From the NCBI GenBank assembly GCA_941918925.1, contig OW799233.1:158402845-158466844 (forward strand): a DNA stretch of 64,000 nucleotides, written 5' to 3'. Positions within the stretch are counted from its first letter, which is position 1; the number at the start of each line of letters is the position of its first letter. The notes under the pieces were generated by a model. That model was given only the letters and a program-made list of their open reading frames with translations, was not told the DNA's origin and did not search any database. Below are positions 24,801-39,400 of the stretch, piece by piece. A program made the position numbers and the translations under genes. The DNA comes from Phyto melanocephala (Eukaryota; Arthropoda; Insecta; Diptera; Rhinophoridae).

Positions 24801-27800
24801 CAATCCAATAAAAATGTCACAACTGTCTTAAAAAATAATTGTTTTTATTTTAAATTGAAAAAAATGCATTCTTACTTAGACACCCTTTATAAACGTGTAG
24901 TGTGTATACAAAAATCTAAATTTCTTTGAAGTTTAATATTTAGGGTATATTTAACAAACAAAAATTACAATACAAATTGTCAACAGCTGACGTGATTGCA
25001 ACTGCATTAATATGATTTGTTGTTAAAAATACGGGACAATTTATAATCCATTATCTATAGAAAATGTATAAATAGCTTCTATTCTTATAAACAGAAAGGA
25101 GTGCACATGATTAAATTATATTTGTAGATTTAGTTTAGATATGCGGTATTTTCAACATCATGATTTGTGATTCATATTTTATTTGTATGTAAATATCAGG
25201 AATGATAAAAACAAGATTACGCATTCCGACTATAAAAAAAATTCTCCAGCTTTCTTTATTAATAAAACATTAATTAGGCTCTGAATTAAGAAAGTTAAAT
25301 TAAAAATTTATAAGAAAGTTTTAAAGAAATTAAAGAAATTTTTCGAAAAAAAATTTTACATATAAAACATTGGAGATTTTAGGGGTGCATCTCCAATACT
25401 GTTAAAGTTTATGCAACAAGTTATAGTCCTTCTATCTTCTCTTGCATATGAGTAAAGAGTTTTTCATTAAGTCAAAAAAAAAAAAAAAAAAACACAATTT
25501 CGATGTTCTGTGGAGAATAAGTATTTACAAAAAATTTTTCTGGAGATTATTTTAAATTTATTAGTTTAAACTGTGTCAAATATCAAACCCTAAAATGTAT
25601 TTACAAAAAAGTTAAAAAAATCTTTTTTGTATCCTAAAGTACAAAACAAGGAATATTCATACAGGTATATGCAATGGAGAGTTGATACAACAAAGAAAAT
25701 TTTGAGGGAATGCTTTCTTTCTTTTAATGCGATTTCTAGTATCAGGGATGTAAAAGTTATAATGATCTATTCAATTAAAAAAATTGATTTAAAAAAGGAA
25801 AAATATTAGTAAAACCCATGATAAAGGATGTAAAAACAACAAATGTGAATAAATTTATTATATTACTATTAAAAAAATACACTGAAGTTATTTTTTCAGT
25901 ACCGAAACGAAAATCTAATTTTCCATCTCTGAATAAAAAAAATTAAATTAAGGCGAGTTCAAATAATTTCGGACTTCATGCTTCGCGAGTAGCTGTTGTG
26001 ACGGGGTTATATGTATGAATACGCCAGATACAACAATATGGGTTTACATATCCTTTTATAAATTATTTATTTATATTTGTTTGTAAAACAGTTAGATTTT
26101 TTTTTAAATTTAAATTACAGTAGACTTGCGGTAACAAAAACACTGCCTTACGTGAACACCGGATAAGATGAACATAATTTTTTTTACACTGACTACTTTG
26201 TAGCGTGAACACAGTGAAAAAGCCTTATAACGTGAACAAATTTGTTGGCTATCCAAATCGTTTTCATAAAAAAGGGTTATCCCCGTAAATGATTGCACAG
26301 ATTTAGTTTAGTGCGCGCTGCTGATTTAGCATGATCAAATCTAAAGTCTTTCGTGAAAAATGTCACAAAAACTACAAAAATTCTAAAGTTAAGCTTTTTG
26401 TGATTGAAAAGGCAAAAAATCCTCGCTCTTTTAGAAATTTTGAATCTCCTGTGGACTACAGTTACTCCAAATGGATGACAGCTGCCATTTTTGAAAATTG
26501 GTTTAACTATTAATGGACGCTATTTGCTATTAAAATTCAACTTGGCAACGTCTTGAAAAAAAAAACAATAGCAAAATGCTGGCTGAACATTTTTAGCTCT
26601 TAAAGAGGTGAAGAAGACTGTGAAGAGGATATCCCGTTAGCTTTTTTGCCATTAAAATTCTAAAACTAAAAGATAATACAAGAAAAGGTAACACAATCCG
26701 AAATACAAAAAAATATATGAATTTGAGTTAAATCACATGTCTAATTTATATGGAAATTTTAAAGAGTTACACTTTCGTCAACATGACGCTCGGTTCTTAA
26801 TAGTTCACGTTACCGCGAGTCTACTGTATCTCTATCTCTTCTCTATCTCTATGTTTGTGATCGATAAATTCAAAAACTACTAGACCGATTTTGACCAAAT
26901 TTTATACGCATGCTCTACGACCGTGAGGAGTGTTTCTGTGTAGTTTGAAGTTCGTTCAACAGATGGCGCAATATTTAGTTTTTTTGTGTTTTTGCGCCGT
27001 AACTCAAGAACTACTGCACCGATTTTGATTTTCTTCGAGAGGCAATTCAAAATAAAAGAAAAATTTGGGGCCAGCCACGCGGACCAGGTCGTTACGTTAT
27101 TTAGGTGAGGCATAAATTGTCCCTTGGGTTGAGTCACCCTAAATAATTAGGAGTATGAAATATAGATGTTGACCGATTCCTAAACTTTTATTTCTGCATT
27201 GGCTATTGGACGATAAATTGTGTACAATTTGAAGAAAAATACTTAAAAACATATAGCTGCAAGTACATAATAAAAAAAAGTGGGCGTTAAAGTAGGTGTG
27301 GTAAAAAAGTATCCCATTAATCATACCAAAGTCTTAGTTATATTATGTGAAAATTTCAAGAAAATCGGTCCAGCAGTCTGGCCTACCTGAGGAGGCGTTG
27401 TTCAATACCTAACCCGTTGTTTTATATAAAACGGTTTTGTGGCTTTCCTGAAAAATTTGATTTTAAGACTACGTGGTTGCCCATGAAAACCACAGAATGG
27501 TGCTGTTTTTATATTTTGTGTTAATAAAAATATTTTTTAGTTTTATTTAAAATGAGTATTTATAATTTGCTAATAGTTTGAAACTAAGGTGCCGATAATG
27601 CCGATTTTTTATCAAAATTATTTGGCACCCCTGGTTCTAATATTCGTATATTTTAAAAATAAATTTTAATTTTTAATGTATAAGACAACACATAGCCCCG
27701 TCTGTATTATATATGCCACCCACTGGATAATCTTTGTTCAAATAAATAAAATTCCAATTGCAATTCTAGGTTCTGGATCCGAAAAATATTCTGTATCTCC

Positions 27801-30429
27801 TTTTTTACAAGTTTGCCTGTACCTTTGTTTTCAAATATTCCTACTTGCCACTGTTAACTTTACAACCTATAACGTTCAATCCTGATAAAAATATTTCCTA
27901 AGCTAGTATTACCCATATAAACTACTAAAATGTTATTGGAATCGATTGCAAGGTTACGATACGTTAAACAAGATTTTGATGAATTAAGGATCAAAATATT
28001 TATCTAGTGAATTTTTTTTAAATTAATCAATAGTTTTTAACTTTATAAATAGTTTTTAACAAACTTAATAATTTTCAACCTTGTATAGAGCTCAAGATCT
28101 AAACATTCATTTAAATGTTACTCTTTTACATACTTGGAACAGCCATAATACTAAAATGATAATTGTAAAGTTCACTTGAATCAATTGGCATTTTGAAAAT
28201 TTGTACATAAAGTACACTTTACATATAGTGATTTAAGTGTTTGTATGTGTGTATATGCATGCTATTGTTGTGCTCTTATTAGATTGTATGTGTTTCTTGG
28301 AAGCAGGGTAATGAGAATTCAATTAAGAATAATGTTCTTTAAATTGTTTGGCAACAACAACAGTACACAAACACATTTTCTCAGCTAGTATTTCCAAGTT
28401 TTTTTTTTTTATTGACCGCCCCGCCTCCTTGATTTATACTGAATATAATTAAGAGTATAAGGAAAATATGCAGTCTTTTCTTAAATTACACTACATGTTT
28501 GAGTGTGTTTACTTTGTGTTTTCTTTGTAAATATAATTTTTATTTAATGTGGTTGAAAGTAAGTAATAACAGTTTTTAACTTACTTACTTAATCGCATAT
28601 AAAAAAATTAAAGGGACAATTTTATATGACAATATGATATACTTACCAATAATAATGCTAGATATTGAAGGTCGTGTTGAAAATGACGATTGACATGTAC
28701 CGTCTAGACCGCTTAAGTCATTTATACGCAATTCAGCATCCTTTAATAAGCCGTTCAACTTGGTGCCAATGCTATCAACGGAAACTAAAGAAGTTAAGAA
28801 TAATTGTGGTTAAAACACAAAAATGTAATTAATCAAAGTAACGAGTTTTAATGACATAATTCTTTAAAATTGTTACATTAAGCAAAAATATTTATGTTAG
28901 TTACAATATATGTAATTTAATATTAATATTTAACTAAAAACTTACATTGTGATCCTTCTAAAGCACCACGTTGCAATAACATTTTTGTCATAGAACGGTT
29001 ATTGCTCAACACGGCCACATCTAAAGCCGAAAGACCATCAGAATTAATGCTATTAAGTGAACAAGAAATTAAAAAATTTAAATTTGATTAATTTAAAGAA
29101 TTAATAAATTTTAAAGAAGGCATAATAAATCAATAAACCAATTTTACCACACTCACCTATTAACATCCACATCTGTTGACTCTAAAATAGTGCGAGCCTT
29201 GTCTAAATGACCATGTTCAACAGCCGAAAAAAGGGCTAAAGTAGAAAAGTAATAAAAGAAATTGTACTATAAATTATAATAAAAGACAAAATAAAGAAAA
29301 TAAATGTAATTGGTGTATTTACAAGAATACCTTAGTGTCGTATTGTCATAATGTTATAATTTCAAAGAAAGAAAAAAAAAAATTATTGCATTGTTTATTG
29401 TAAAAAACTTAAACCTTTTTAAAATTTAAAAGAAAAATTATGACAATACAACACTAAGGACACCTTGTTAATTTACCAAATAAATAAAGAGCGCTTCCTG
29501 AAATTGTAATCTATTTTACACCAGCGTCTTTCTTGTACACTTGTATTTATATTATGCACTTGTGTGTATGTTAGTTTGTAGAGAAAGATAAAATTTAATT
29601 TATTTATTACTAGCCAAACCCGGCGCGCGTTGCTACGCCCCTTAATGTATCAAAATGCATTCTGAATTTTAATTGAATATCAAGTGAAAAAACCTAAAAA
29701 TTTTATTTTTTATGGGCGTGGCATTGCCCACTTTTCTAGTCACGAAATTGTAAGGTCATAACAGCTCAATATGTGTGCAAAGTTTCAGAAGAATTGGACC
29801 AGTGCAAGTACCTCAAAATTAAAATTGTTTTTATGGGCGTGGCCCTGCCCACTTTTTTTATCACGAAATTGTAAAGTCATAACAGCTCAATATGTGTGCA
29901 AAGTTTCAGAATAATCGGTCAAGTGCAAGTACTTCAAAATGATACCTTTTTTTTATGGGCGTGGCACTGCCCACTTTTCTAATCACGAAATTATATAGTC
30001 ATGACAGCTCAATATGTGTGCAAAGTTTCAGAAAAATCAGTCTGGTGCAAATACCTCAAAATTATAGCCTTTTTTTATGGGCGTGGCCCCGCCCACTTTT
30101 TTAGTCTTAAAATTATAAAGTCACGACAGCTTAATATGTGTGCACAGTTTCAGAAAAATCGGTCCAGTGCAAGTGCCTCAAAATTAAAACTTTTTTAGGG
30201 GCGTGGCCCCGCCCACTTTTCTTATCACGAAATTATTTAGTCATGACAGCTCGATATGTGTACAAAGTTTCAGAAAAATCGGTCAAGTGCAAGTAGCTAA
30301 AACTGATAACTAATTTTTTATGGGCGTGGCCCCGCCCACTTTTTTTCATCCATAAACACTCCCCGGTATGTGTACAACAACTTACCAAAGTTTGAGCCCG
30401 ATCGGTTTTACAGTTTCAGAGTCTATAGC

Positions 30430-30484
<55 letters not shown>

Positions 30485-33400
30485 TTCACTTTTATATATA
30501 TAGATAGGGGATGTTGCCAAAAATTCCAGTTTTTTTTGTTCTGTACGATTATGGTTTGAGTTTTTTTATTATTGTTAATTTGGCAATCACATGAGTTTTA
30601 AAAGAACGTTTGTTGTCTTTATCATTAAAAACGAAAATAAAGAAAAATAAAAATATTTTAAAACAACTGCCTGGTTGCTTACAAAACCAATTAAAAAAAA
30701 AATAAATGTATAGTAAATCTGTCTCCTGATTTAAATAATTTTAGGAGTTTTTGACATTGATTTGTTAGCGTATTTGGGCCTTAAAATTGCTATTTGTCAT
30801 ATTTTAACTTAATTTTTAAATAAATTTTTTGCATATTTTTCATTAATAACATAGTTTTACATATTTAATGGTAATAATGCATCTATGAGTTTTACAAAAT
30901 TATTAATTTTATAGATTACGTTCCTAGCTGGCAACTAAAATTTAACGATTGCCAATGTAATTTAATCTTTTAAATAAATATATGTGTACATATTTAAATG
31001 CAACAACAATTTTATTAAATTTAAAATAATGTATTACTTTATCATGACAAAATATATACTTGCAAAAATATGTCTAAAATTGAATAGAACAACATTGGAA
31101 GGAAATAAAACTGAAACAGAACAAAAATTGAATAGAACATTAAAACTAAAATAAAACTTTAAAAACATGCTTGAATCTTTTGATAGTAGACCTTGACCAA
31201 AGAAAAACTCGTATAGAGAGAAACATTTGAGTTTAACTTTTAATGTTATGTAATGAGATGAGTTAGTTAGTATGTATTTAAAAAAAATTGCTCAGAAGAA
31301 AGTGGTTTCTCTTTATACACAGAAAAAAATATTGCTAAAATTTGTTTAATTAATTGAATTTTTAATTTGTTTTTGAATTCTAATTATATTTTTCATTAAT
31401 TTAATTAAATTTTTTAATTGATATTAAATATTTTCAAAAAACAAAGAAATTTCTGTCAGTTGAAAAAAATTTAAAAAAATAAAATATATTATTTTAAATG
31501 ACATTTACTTGAAAATATAATTTTAAGAATAAATTTAATACAATTGTTACTCAAGGAGCGAAATAATGAAAAATTGTCGCCAATCTACAAGAGAAAATTC
31601 TGGTAAGTGCACATACGTACATATATAACAATATGTTATGCTTTAAATATAATAAATGGTTTCGGTTTCATTGTAGGTATGCCAAAATGCATTACATATT
31701 TATTGTGTGCCTTGATATTCCTCAAAATTCTCATTTTAATAGGTAAGTTAGTTGAATTTTTTCACTCTGCCTGATCAAGCCTTTTTACCGGTTAATGTTC
31801 CTTTATATCTAGGTCGTTGATGCTAAAAATTATTTTTGGAAATCCGGCTTTTGATATGGTATAGTATGTATATGTGTGTGGAACACTATTTCTTATCATT
31901 AATTTTATTATATAATTAACGAAATATAATTAAAAATATAGATTACTTTGTAATATAAATGTAGTATAAACAATATTTTTTTTGGTATTTAATAAATTAT
32001 ATTATTGATATAATAAATGCTTTAATATTATAAAACCCAAATCTCAAATAAAGACATGATTAAATATATTAAAATCATTTTTGAAAATTATTGAAAATTT
32101 TAATTAATTTTTTAATACTGTTTTAATTGATATTTTTCTCCATATTTTTTCAATTAAAACTATTAATTTTCATTTAATTAATAGTATCATTTTGATGATT
32201 GGAGCAAAATTAAACAATTTTTTAATTAATAATATTAATTTCGTAATTAAAATCCATATTTATTTTTTTCTGTGTACTACCCTAAATGCTATTATTTAGT
32301 AAATCTTTTTTACGTCTTCTGTATATGTTCTATTATTTATACTCGATCTTTTTGCTATGATTTGCCGTTTCTTTATTTCATTGTTTTTACTAACCAATGC
32401 CTGAGCAATATACTTAAGATCTGGTAGCCCCGAGAAATTTAAAATGAAAACCTCCTTTTCACAAGGCAAGAAGACATCACACCCAAATTAGAAGGCACAA
32501 ATATAACTGGCTGGGTCACACGCTCAGCAAGCCCTATGACAAAATCTGTCACGCAGCACTAGAGTGAAATCCACCAGACTCCCAAAGAGAAGACGACCTC
32601 GAAACACTTGGCGAAGGACTATCTTGAATGAAACCGGCAAATCTTTAAATACTTAGCTTCAGACCGAAAATATTAGAGATTGTTTTGTGAATAGCGTATG
32701 TTCCTGATGGAATACGGAAAAATTAATATTTCATTGCCGCTTTTTGTTTTGATATTCTACTTTTTTTAAAAGAACTAACAAATTTGAAGAAACAAACTTT
32801 TCGACCGATAATTATTTTATATTAATGATTATTTTATATTAGGGTAATCACCCTTCGTTGCAAACAGATCATGCAAATGTTGCAGATGTTGCAAGTCTAG
32901 TATATATGCATATTCTTAAGTTTGCAACAATACAAAAACAATATACACTAAAATTACATTTCCCATACAAGCTCTTATTTCCAATATTAAAAACAGTTGG
33001 AAATATTTAAAAGCAACGTTTGCAATAGAATATTTATATAAAAGACTTGCAAGATCTGCAACATTTGCATCATGTTTGCAATGAAGGGTGATTTACGTTA
33101 TTTATGTTTACATTGATATATGTACGTATAGTGAGTGATTGAAAGTAGTGTGCAACTTTTAGAAAATTTTACGCAGCTCTTTAATAAAGACTATTTGCCG
33201 AATCTCTTAATATTATCTTTAAATCTTCGACCTGTGGTTTGCTTAAAAGATTAACATGAATGAATACAGGAATATTATTGCAGCAATATTTATCTATCAT
33301 CATGTTTTACAGTCATCTAAAATATAAAGAAAAGCGACTGACAAATAACGAATATGTTGATTAGTTGAGCGTGTGAAAAACGGATCAGTCCATGATTCAT

Positions 33401-36400
33401 TTTTTAAACTGATATCGGGGTTCAAACATTTTTATGGAAATCTAAGAAATAGAGAAAAACGATCGACACACAATAAATCAGGCGAGTATCTATAGAACGG
33501 GCTAGTTACATATTAATATCATTGATACTTTTTATTTATCTTAAAAGTCTATCGATGCCATTATATAATAAATGCTTGCAGCGGTTACGTTGGTTGGCTC
33601 TCATCTGAAATATCTCATTTTCCATGACTCTGTCGACTTAATCATGCTGAGTTAATCGATGACATGGATTATGTTGACTTTTAGGGCAAATCTGGTTTGT
33701 GGTTTATTGTCATAAACCTGAGATTTAAAACACCTTGCAAAAATATTTCAACGAGGTCACCTCTAAGTGAAATTATTATGCCTCGTTGATCTTTTGTGAC
33801 TCAGTGTCGTCCAAATTTGAAAATTTTGGTTGCTAATGTTGCCATTTATCCAGAAATTGTTTTTATAATAACAAGTTGCTTAAATAGACCGACTATTTTA
33901 ATAAAACAGTTTTTTTATTTGCGCGTATTTTTGTATGCTATATCGGTCCGTGGTGATTTGGTAAAACCAACTGTATTAATGACAGCTAATTCGACAGATG
34001 TAGATTCAACAACATAGCCGCTGTAAACTGTCAAAGTTCGAAAGTCCTTATTAAGCGACCCTTTATTAAGAAAAACATCTTGGCTTAAATGTAAAATCAA
34101 ATCAAAAAATGTTAAATCAAATTTTACATTTCCGCAGTAAAAATTATAAAATTATTTCACACATACAAAGTATAGAAAAAGCCGATTATACTATAACAAG
34201 AGCACTTTAATATATTTTCTTAAAATAAATATTAGGCATAAATTTCTCAGCAAACACTGCGTCATATGAATTAATGTTTTTTCTTTGCTCAATAATTTAA
34301 CTTTATTATTTGTTCCAATAAGCTTGAGAAGTGAATAAAAAAATGTATCGGAAACAATTGTAAAATTGCATACAAAATTTTTTTTTACCACATTGTGTCT
34401 CGATAATTGCTTGTATACTTAAATTGGCAATAACTAGTAGCTTTCCAAATTCTAAATGACTCAACTGTCATTGTAATGTAATATAAATCTCTTTAAAAAA
34501 ATTTTACAAAGTTTAATAAAAAAAAAAACAATTGATTATTTAAGTCGACTAGTATTTAGATTTTGTGACAAAATAAAATATTTACTCCTTTATAGCTCTG
34601 TCTATTTTTCTAAGTTTTTGTTTTTGTTTGGTTCAAATATAATATTTTTATTTCGGTTTTTTTATTACCATGCAAATGCAGATTACATTGCGTCAGCTTG
34701 TCCAATTGGGCCTGAGCCAATTTTAATTGTTTTTTAGACATTTTCGAACGATGTGGTGTACTGCCACCATTTGTGGCTCGAACATTGACCGGTTGGCGAT
34801 AAATGGCCAAACTTTGTTTGTTATCAGCATTGTTTTCATCGACAACAGTTCTACTGCTATTGCTGCTGCGATCATGGGCACCCTCCATATGATGGCGGGG
34901 TGAGTGCGGTGTTTTGTGTGAATTGGAATGACGTGATATACTTAAATTGTTTTTGTTGTTGCCAGCGGCGGATGTTGGAACGGATTTAATATTTTCCGCC
35001 AACATTTTATCGCCGAAACTATTATTGCTTGATGCCGATGATGAGGATGATATTGAGAGAGTTGAAGACAAAGGCGGTTGTAATAATTTAAGATTATTAT
35101 GCTGAGCCGATTGCTGTTGTTGTTGTCGTTGCTGATAGTGATGTTTGGGCTGATGTTGGTGCTGATGTTGCCGTTGCGGTAATAAAAACTCCATTTCTTT
35201 TAAATCTTGTGAAGTACATGACATGGCCGAACGTATTTTTGCAACTTGTACAACATTGTGTGTCAATTGCTCCGACCAACGAAATGTGGCCTTTTCTCGT
35301 TCTTTAAATGGTTCTTGTTGCTGTTGCAGTCGTTCTTGACAGTGATAATTATCTACTCTATTGATATTTTTTGAATTTTGTTGTTGCAACAAATTTAATT
35401 GATGCTGATGACTTTCGGTAATTGTTGTCGATAGTGCAGATGATGCTATTGATGAGTTTGTGGGTGTAACTGTATTTGTTATAAATGGTGGTCTCCTTAA
35501 GATGACTATACTGTCATCATCATTATCATTGTTGCTGTTATAGTTGTTGTTATTGTTGGAGTGCTTACAATTATAGGAAGAGCGATCTGATCGTGATGTT
35601 GCACTTTTATTAGGACTCACACTAATCGGTAGCACATTATCTTTTGTAAGATGGATGATAAAGGAAATAGAAAACAAAAAAAATAAAAAACAGAAAAATA
35701 AAATTATAAACAAATGTGTACATAAATTAAAGGAATGTAGTATAAAATTAAAATAAATTATAAAATAATTGATAAAAAAATAATTTGGCAGTTATACTCA
35801 AAAGCCCTTAACCAAACAACACTACGTTTTTTAAAGACGTTTATTTCGAAATTTAGATATTGTTCTTTGAAACTGAGCTGTAACTAAAGCGGTTTAGACA
35901 AATTATTTATTTTATTATTATAAATGATTTGTTTAAGTTCATGAATATATTACCATTATAAAGTTACCGTAGACATTGGTGATGTATTAAGTATTAGGAG
36001 TCATATTATTACGCCACTTTTTTTGAATTTTAAAAACGGCCGCTTTGTATTAACTTTAAATTTATGTCGATTAGTAGTTAGGTTTGATTAAACAAACATT
36101 TAAACTAAGATTACATGTAAATATTAATGATTTACATTCCTAGTTTTAACGAATAGAAAAACGTCACCTAATTCTAAACAATTTCTTGGTTCATCGATAA
36201 ATGAGCGTAATATCTCTTTACGTTTATTTCTGGCATATAAATCAAGTGCAATTATATGCATCAAGCCAGTGAGCAATAACTAGTATTTCCAATATAAGAT
36301 ATGAAAATCCAGGTCAGCTTTGATTTCAGAGAGCAATTGTGACTCTAAATAATTATCGAAATATTTTTCTAAATACCCAGAGTCATAATTCATACATGGA

Positions 36401-39400
36401 GGCAAACAGAGCAGCCTTCCTCTTATATGGATTTTGTTGGAAATTCGATTAAACCAAAATTTTAATTTACTTTCATTATAAATAATCGTATATAGTTACG
36501 AGGGTCGCCTTTTATATTTCGGGTTAGGGAAACCCCAATGCTGCAATATGGCAACTGTCATTCCTAAAGTAAAGTGTAACATTTTTGAGTATATACGTAC
36601 TCAGAAAATTTTGTGTGTTGTTTACAGTAATTTGAAAAATATGTATATGTCGGCGAAAAAATAGAATTAAATCGTAAACATTTTCGAGCGTTTCTTCTTT
36701 TAAATTTTTGATGTAAATTTAATAAACAACAGTGCATCGTTGAACTTAATTCGGTTTTTACAGATGAAGCACAATAAAAGACCAGTGTCCGAATTACGGC
36801 ATTCGAACGTGATCGAAATTGTAAAATTCTTATTAGAATCTCTATACCTAAAGCACAGCGAACTCGATCGTTCGAGTAAAATTTCGATCGTGATCGTATG
36901 CCGTAATTCGGCCCCAGTATTTGTATTGATGTTTTACTGAATTTAGCGACGAGTTTCATGAAGGTCATTGATCGGTTTTTATTTCGAAAAACATTGATGG
37001 TGTTTGTATGTCAAATGATACTGCAAGATCGTCATGTAACCTATCTTGAGATCAAGACAACTTTGAATACCAGCCGTCGTTCAATATTGCATGAACTTTT
37101 GCAGTAAAAAAAAAATCTCCCCTTTAGATTCCACATTTCAATAAATATGTATATAAAAAAAATATGATTGCGATGCTTTAAAACATGTGTACGTAAGCGG
37201 TGGATCTACGCATAATGAGCCCGGAAGTCAAAAGCAGTCGACTCTATGGGTCCTCCAAAACAAGCGAAATGCGTTCGAAATGCATGTTTAATTGGAATGG
37301 AAAAAGTGCTTCGGAAAATGGTTTACAAAATTGTTTTGATCTTTATTGAGAATGTTTTGAAAAGCAATAAAGCCATTTTCGATGATTTCTCTTTTTTTAT
37401 AATTTTTTGTCTCTAATCACATAGTGTAAAAGGCAATAGTTTTACATAATACTCTTGCTGTCTTATTCATAAATATCACCAAAGGTTTATGAATCAAATC
37501 AGTTTTATAAATCATCTATAAATATTTAATAATTTTTATGAACAAGGTAACTGGTTTTTAAAATTGTACTTGATACACATAGCCAATCGCTTGCTATGAT
37601 TTTCTCTTTAAGATGAGAATTGTGACGTTGAACAATAAGTATTTAAAAAATATTCAAATTAATTTATTATATAACTTAATTCGAATTTGATTTACCGTCT
37701 TTGTGTTTTACGTAGTGTTGCTGTAATATTTTTAAATAAATAGTAAATAAAAATTAATAAATAAATTAAATAAAAATAAAAAAAAAACATTTAATTTAGT
37801 GACCATAAATATAACATGTAAAAAATGTTGTTCGCATTTAAATAATTGATGAATTCAGAAGTTTAAATGGGATCATATGTTTTGTAATGGGGTTTGTAAT
37901 GGGTTAAATTTATAAATAAAATAAACACTTTTTGTGTGTTTCTTCTTATTTATGATTGTGAATTGAGTTTGGCTTAACAATAGAAGGTATGTGAAATGCA
38001 TTTAAATTGTAACGCCCACATCCATGTAATTAGTAGTAAATTAAGATAATATTGATTGCATGAGGGTCAGTTCGCACAGGGTGTTAAAATAAATAAATAA
38101 ATATAAGGCAGTATGATATCCATTGGTGATTTCTTAATAAAGCGTCTGTATGCAGTTTGACTAAATGGCGCATAGTTAATTGCGAGTTTTTTTTATGAGT
38201 TATTTTTATTTTTCGACTTTACACCACATCTTACCATCCTTTGCACCAGTCGTGTACTTTTTGGGTTGTAGTTTTTTATTTTGACAGAATTTTGCCAATT
38301 CAGTTAGAGTATGAAATGATTTTTGTCTTATAAGGGCACCCGGCTTTCCCAAACAACTGCTCATAGGAGGCAGAGTTTTTGTAGGTGATTTTGTGTCACT
38401 ATTACAATAGCACCTGTAAGATTTTGTTTGATCGGTTTGTTACAAAATGAAGGGTTAAACAATTTTTAAAATATCGTAACATAATCAATGAATATTTTTT
38501 TTCTATAGTTAATGTATGTATGTGTTGTGTAATGAAATGTTATGATGAGTTTGTTGCGATGACAGATACAGATCATAAATTGTAAAATCGTGGTTTTATG
38601 TTTCAAATATTCAATGTGTTTTATACAATTTCAGCGTGAACATAAGGGTATAATTACTTCGTTAAAGTATTTAATATGTATAATGAACAAATTTACTAAT
38701 TTGATTTTAATTGAACAAAAAAGAATGTAGTGGGTTTCCAAAAGATATAATTTAAACGTTATTTAAAAATATGAAACCAGCATATATGTATTTCTATTCA
38801 TATTTATTCCATAAAAAAATTGACTTGCCTATTAATATTTATTAGCATGTTCTGCGGTCGACCATATTCTAGTTGTTAATGCAACTAAACTCTCTTTGTT
38901 TAGTTTTTATTTTATACAAAAAAAAAACTCTGCAAAAATAATTTGTATCAATAATAGGCACGGCATCAGAAAATTTAAAATTGTACCCAATAGCCCAGCA
39001 AAAACTCACATTACAAAATAATTACTACTTACAATTTGTTATCTAAACACATTATTTTAACACGGCGATGTCATTGGAGGCAAGTACTTACCACCCACGC
39101 TTACAAATAGGGACTCGTTTGAGTACTTATAAAGGTCGCTTATAAATAAGGACTTAAATAAGTACTTACTTTTATAGTAATAAAAAAGTACTTTAATTAC
39201 CTAAATAACCCATTAATTATGGACTTGCAGAAGTCATTCAGTTTTTTTAAAGACGAAAATTTGGTTAGCGATACGTTAATTTGAAATTTTAAAATCAGTG
39301 AAAGTCTATAAGTCATCACTTACATCACATTACAAAACAATGAGTTGAAAGTACTAGAAAGCAGTTCTTCACTACTTACAATTTGGCATCTAAACCCATT

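Noticed and set aside
29620..30400. Regularly spaced repeats suggesting a CRISPR-like array
   Set aside because: Eukaryotic context, ~121-bp units without unique spacers, and Helitron-type ends; it is a tandem repeat in a mobile element.
30368..30559. Open frame with a Thr-His repeat
   Set aside because: Translation of the (AC)n microsatellite in a Helitron-like element.
35641..35713. Hydrophobic N-terminal extension of the second wake exon (MFIILFFCFLFFLFSISF), resembling a signal peptide
   Set aside because: It is T-rich sequence before a CAAAAG acceptor, probably the intron's polypyrimidine region; joining at 35640 keeps frame with exon 1.
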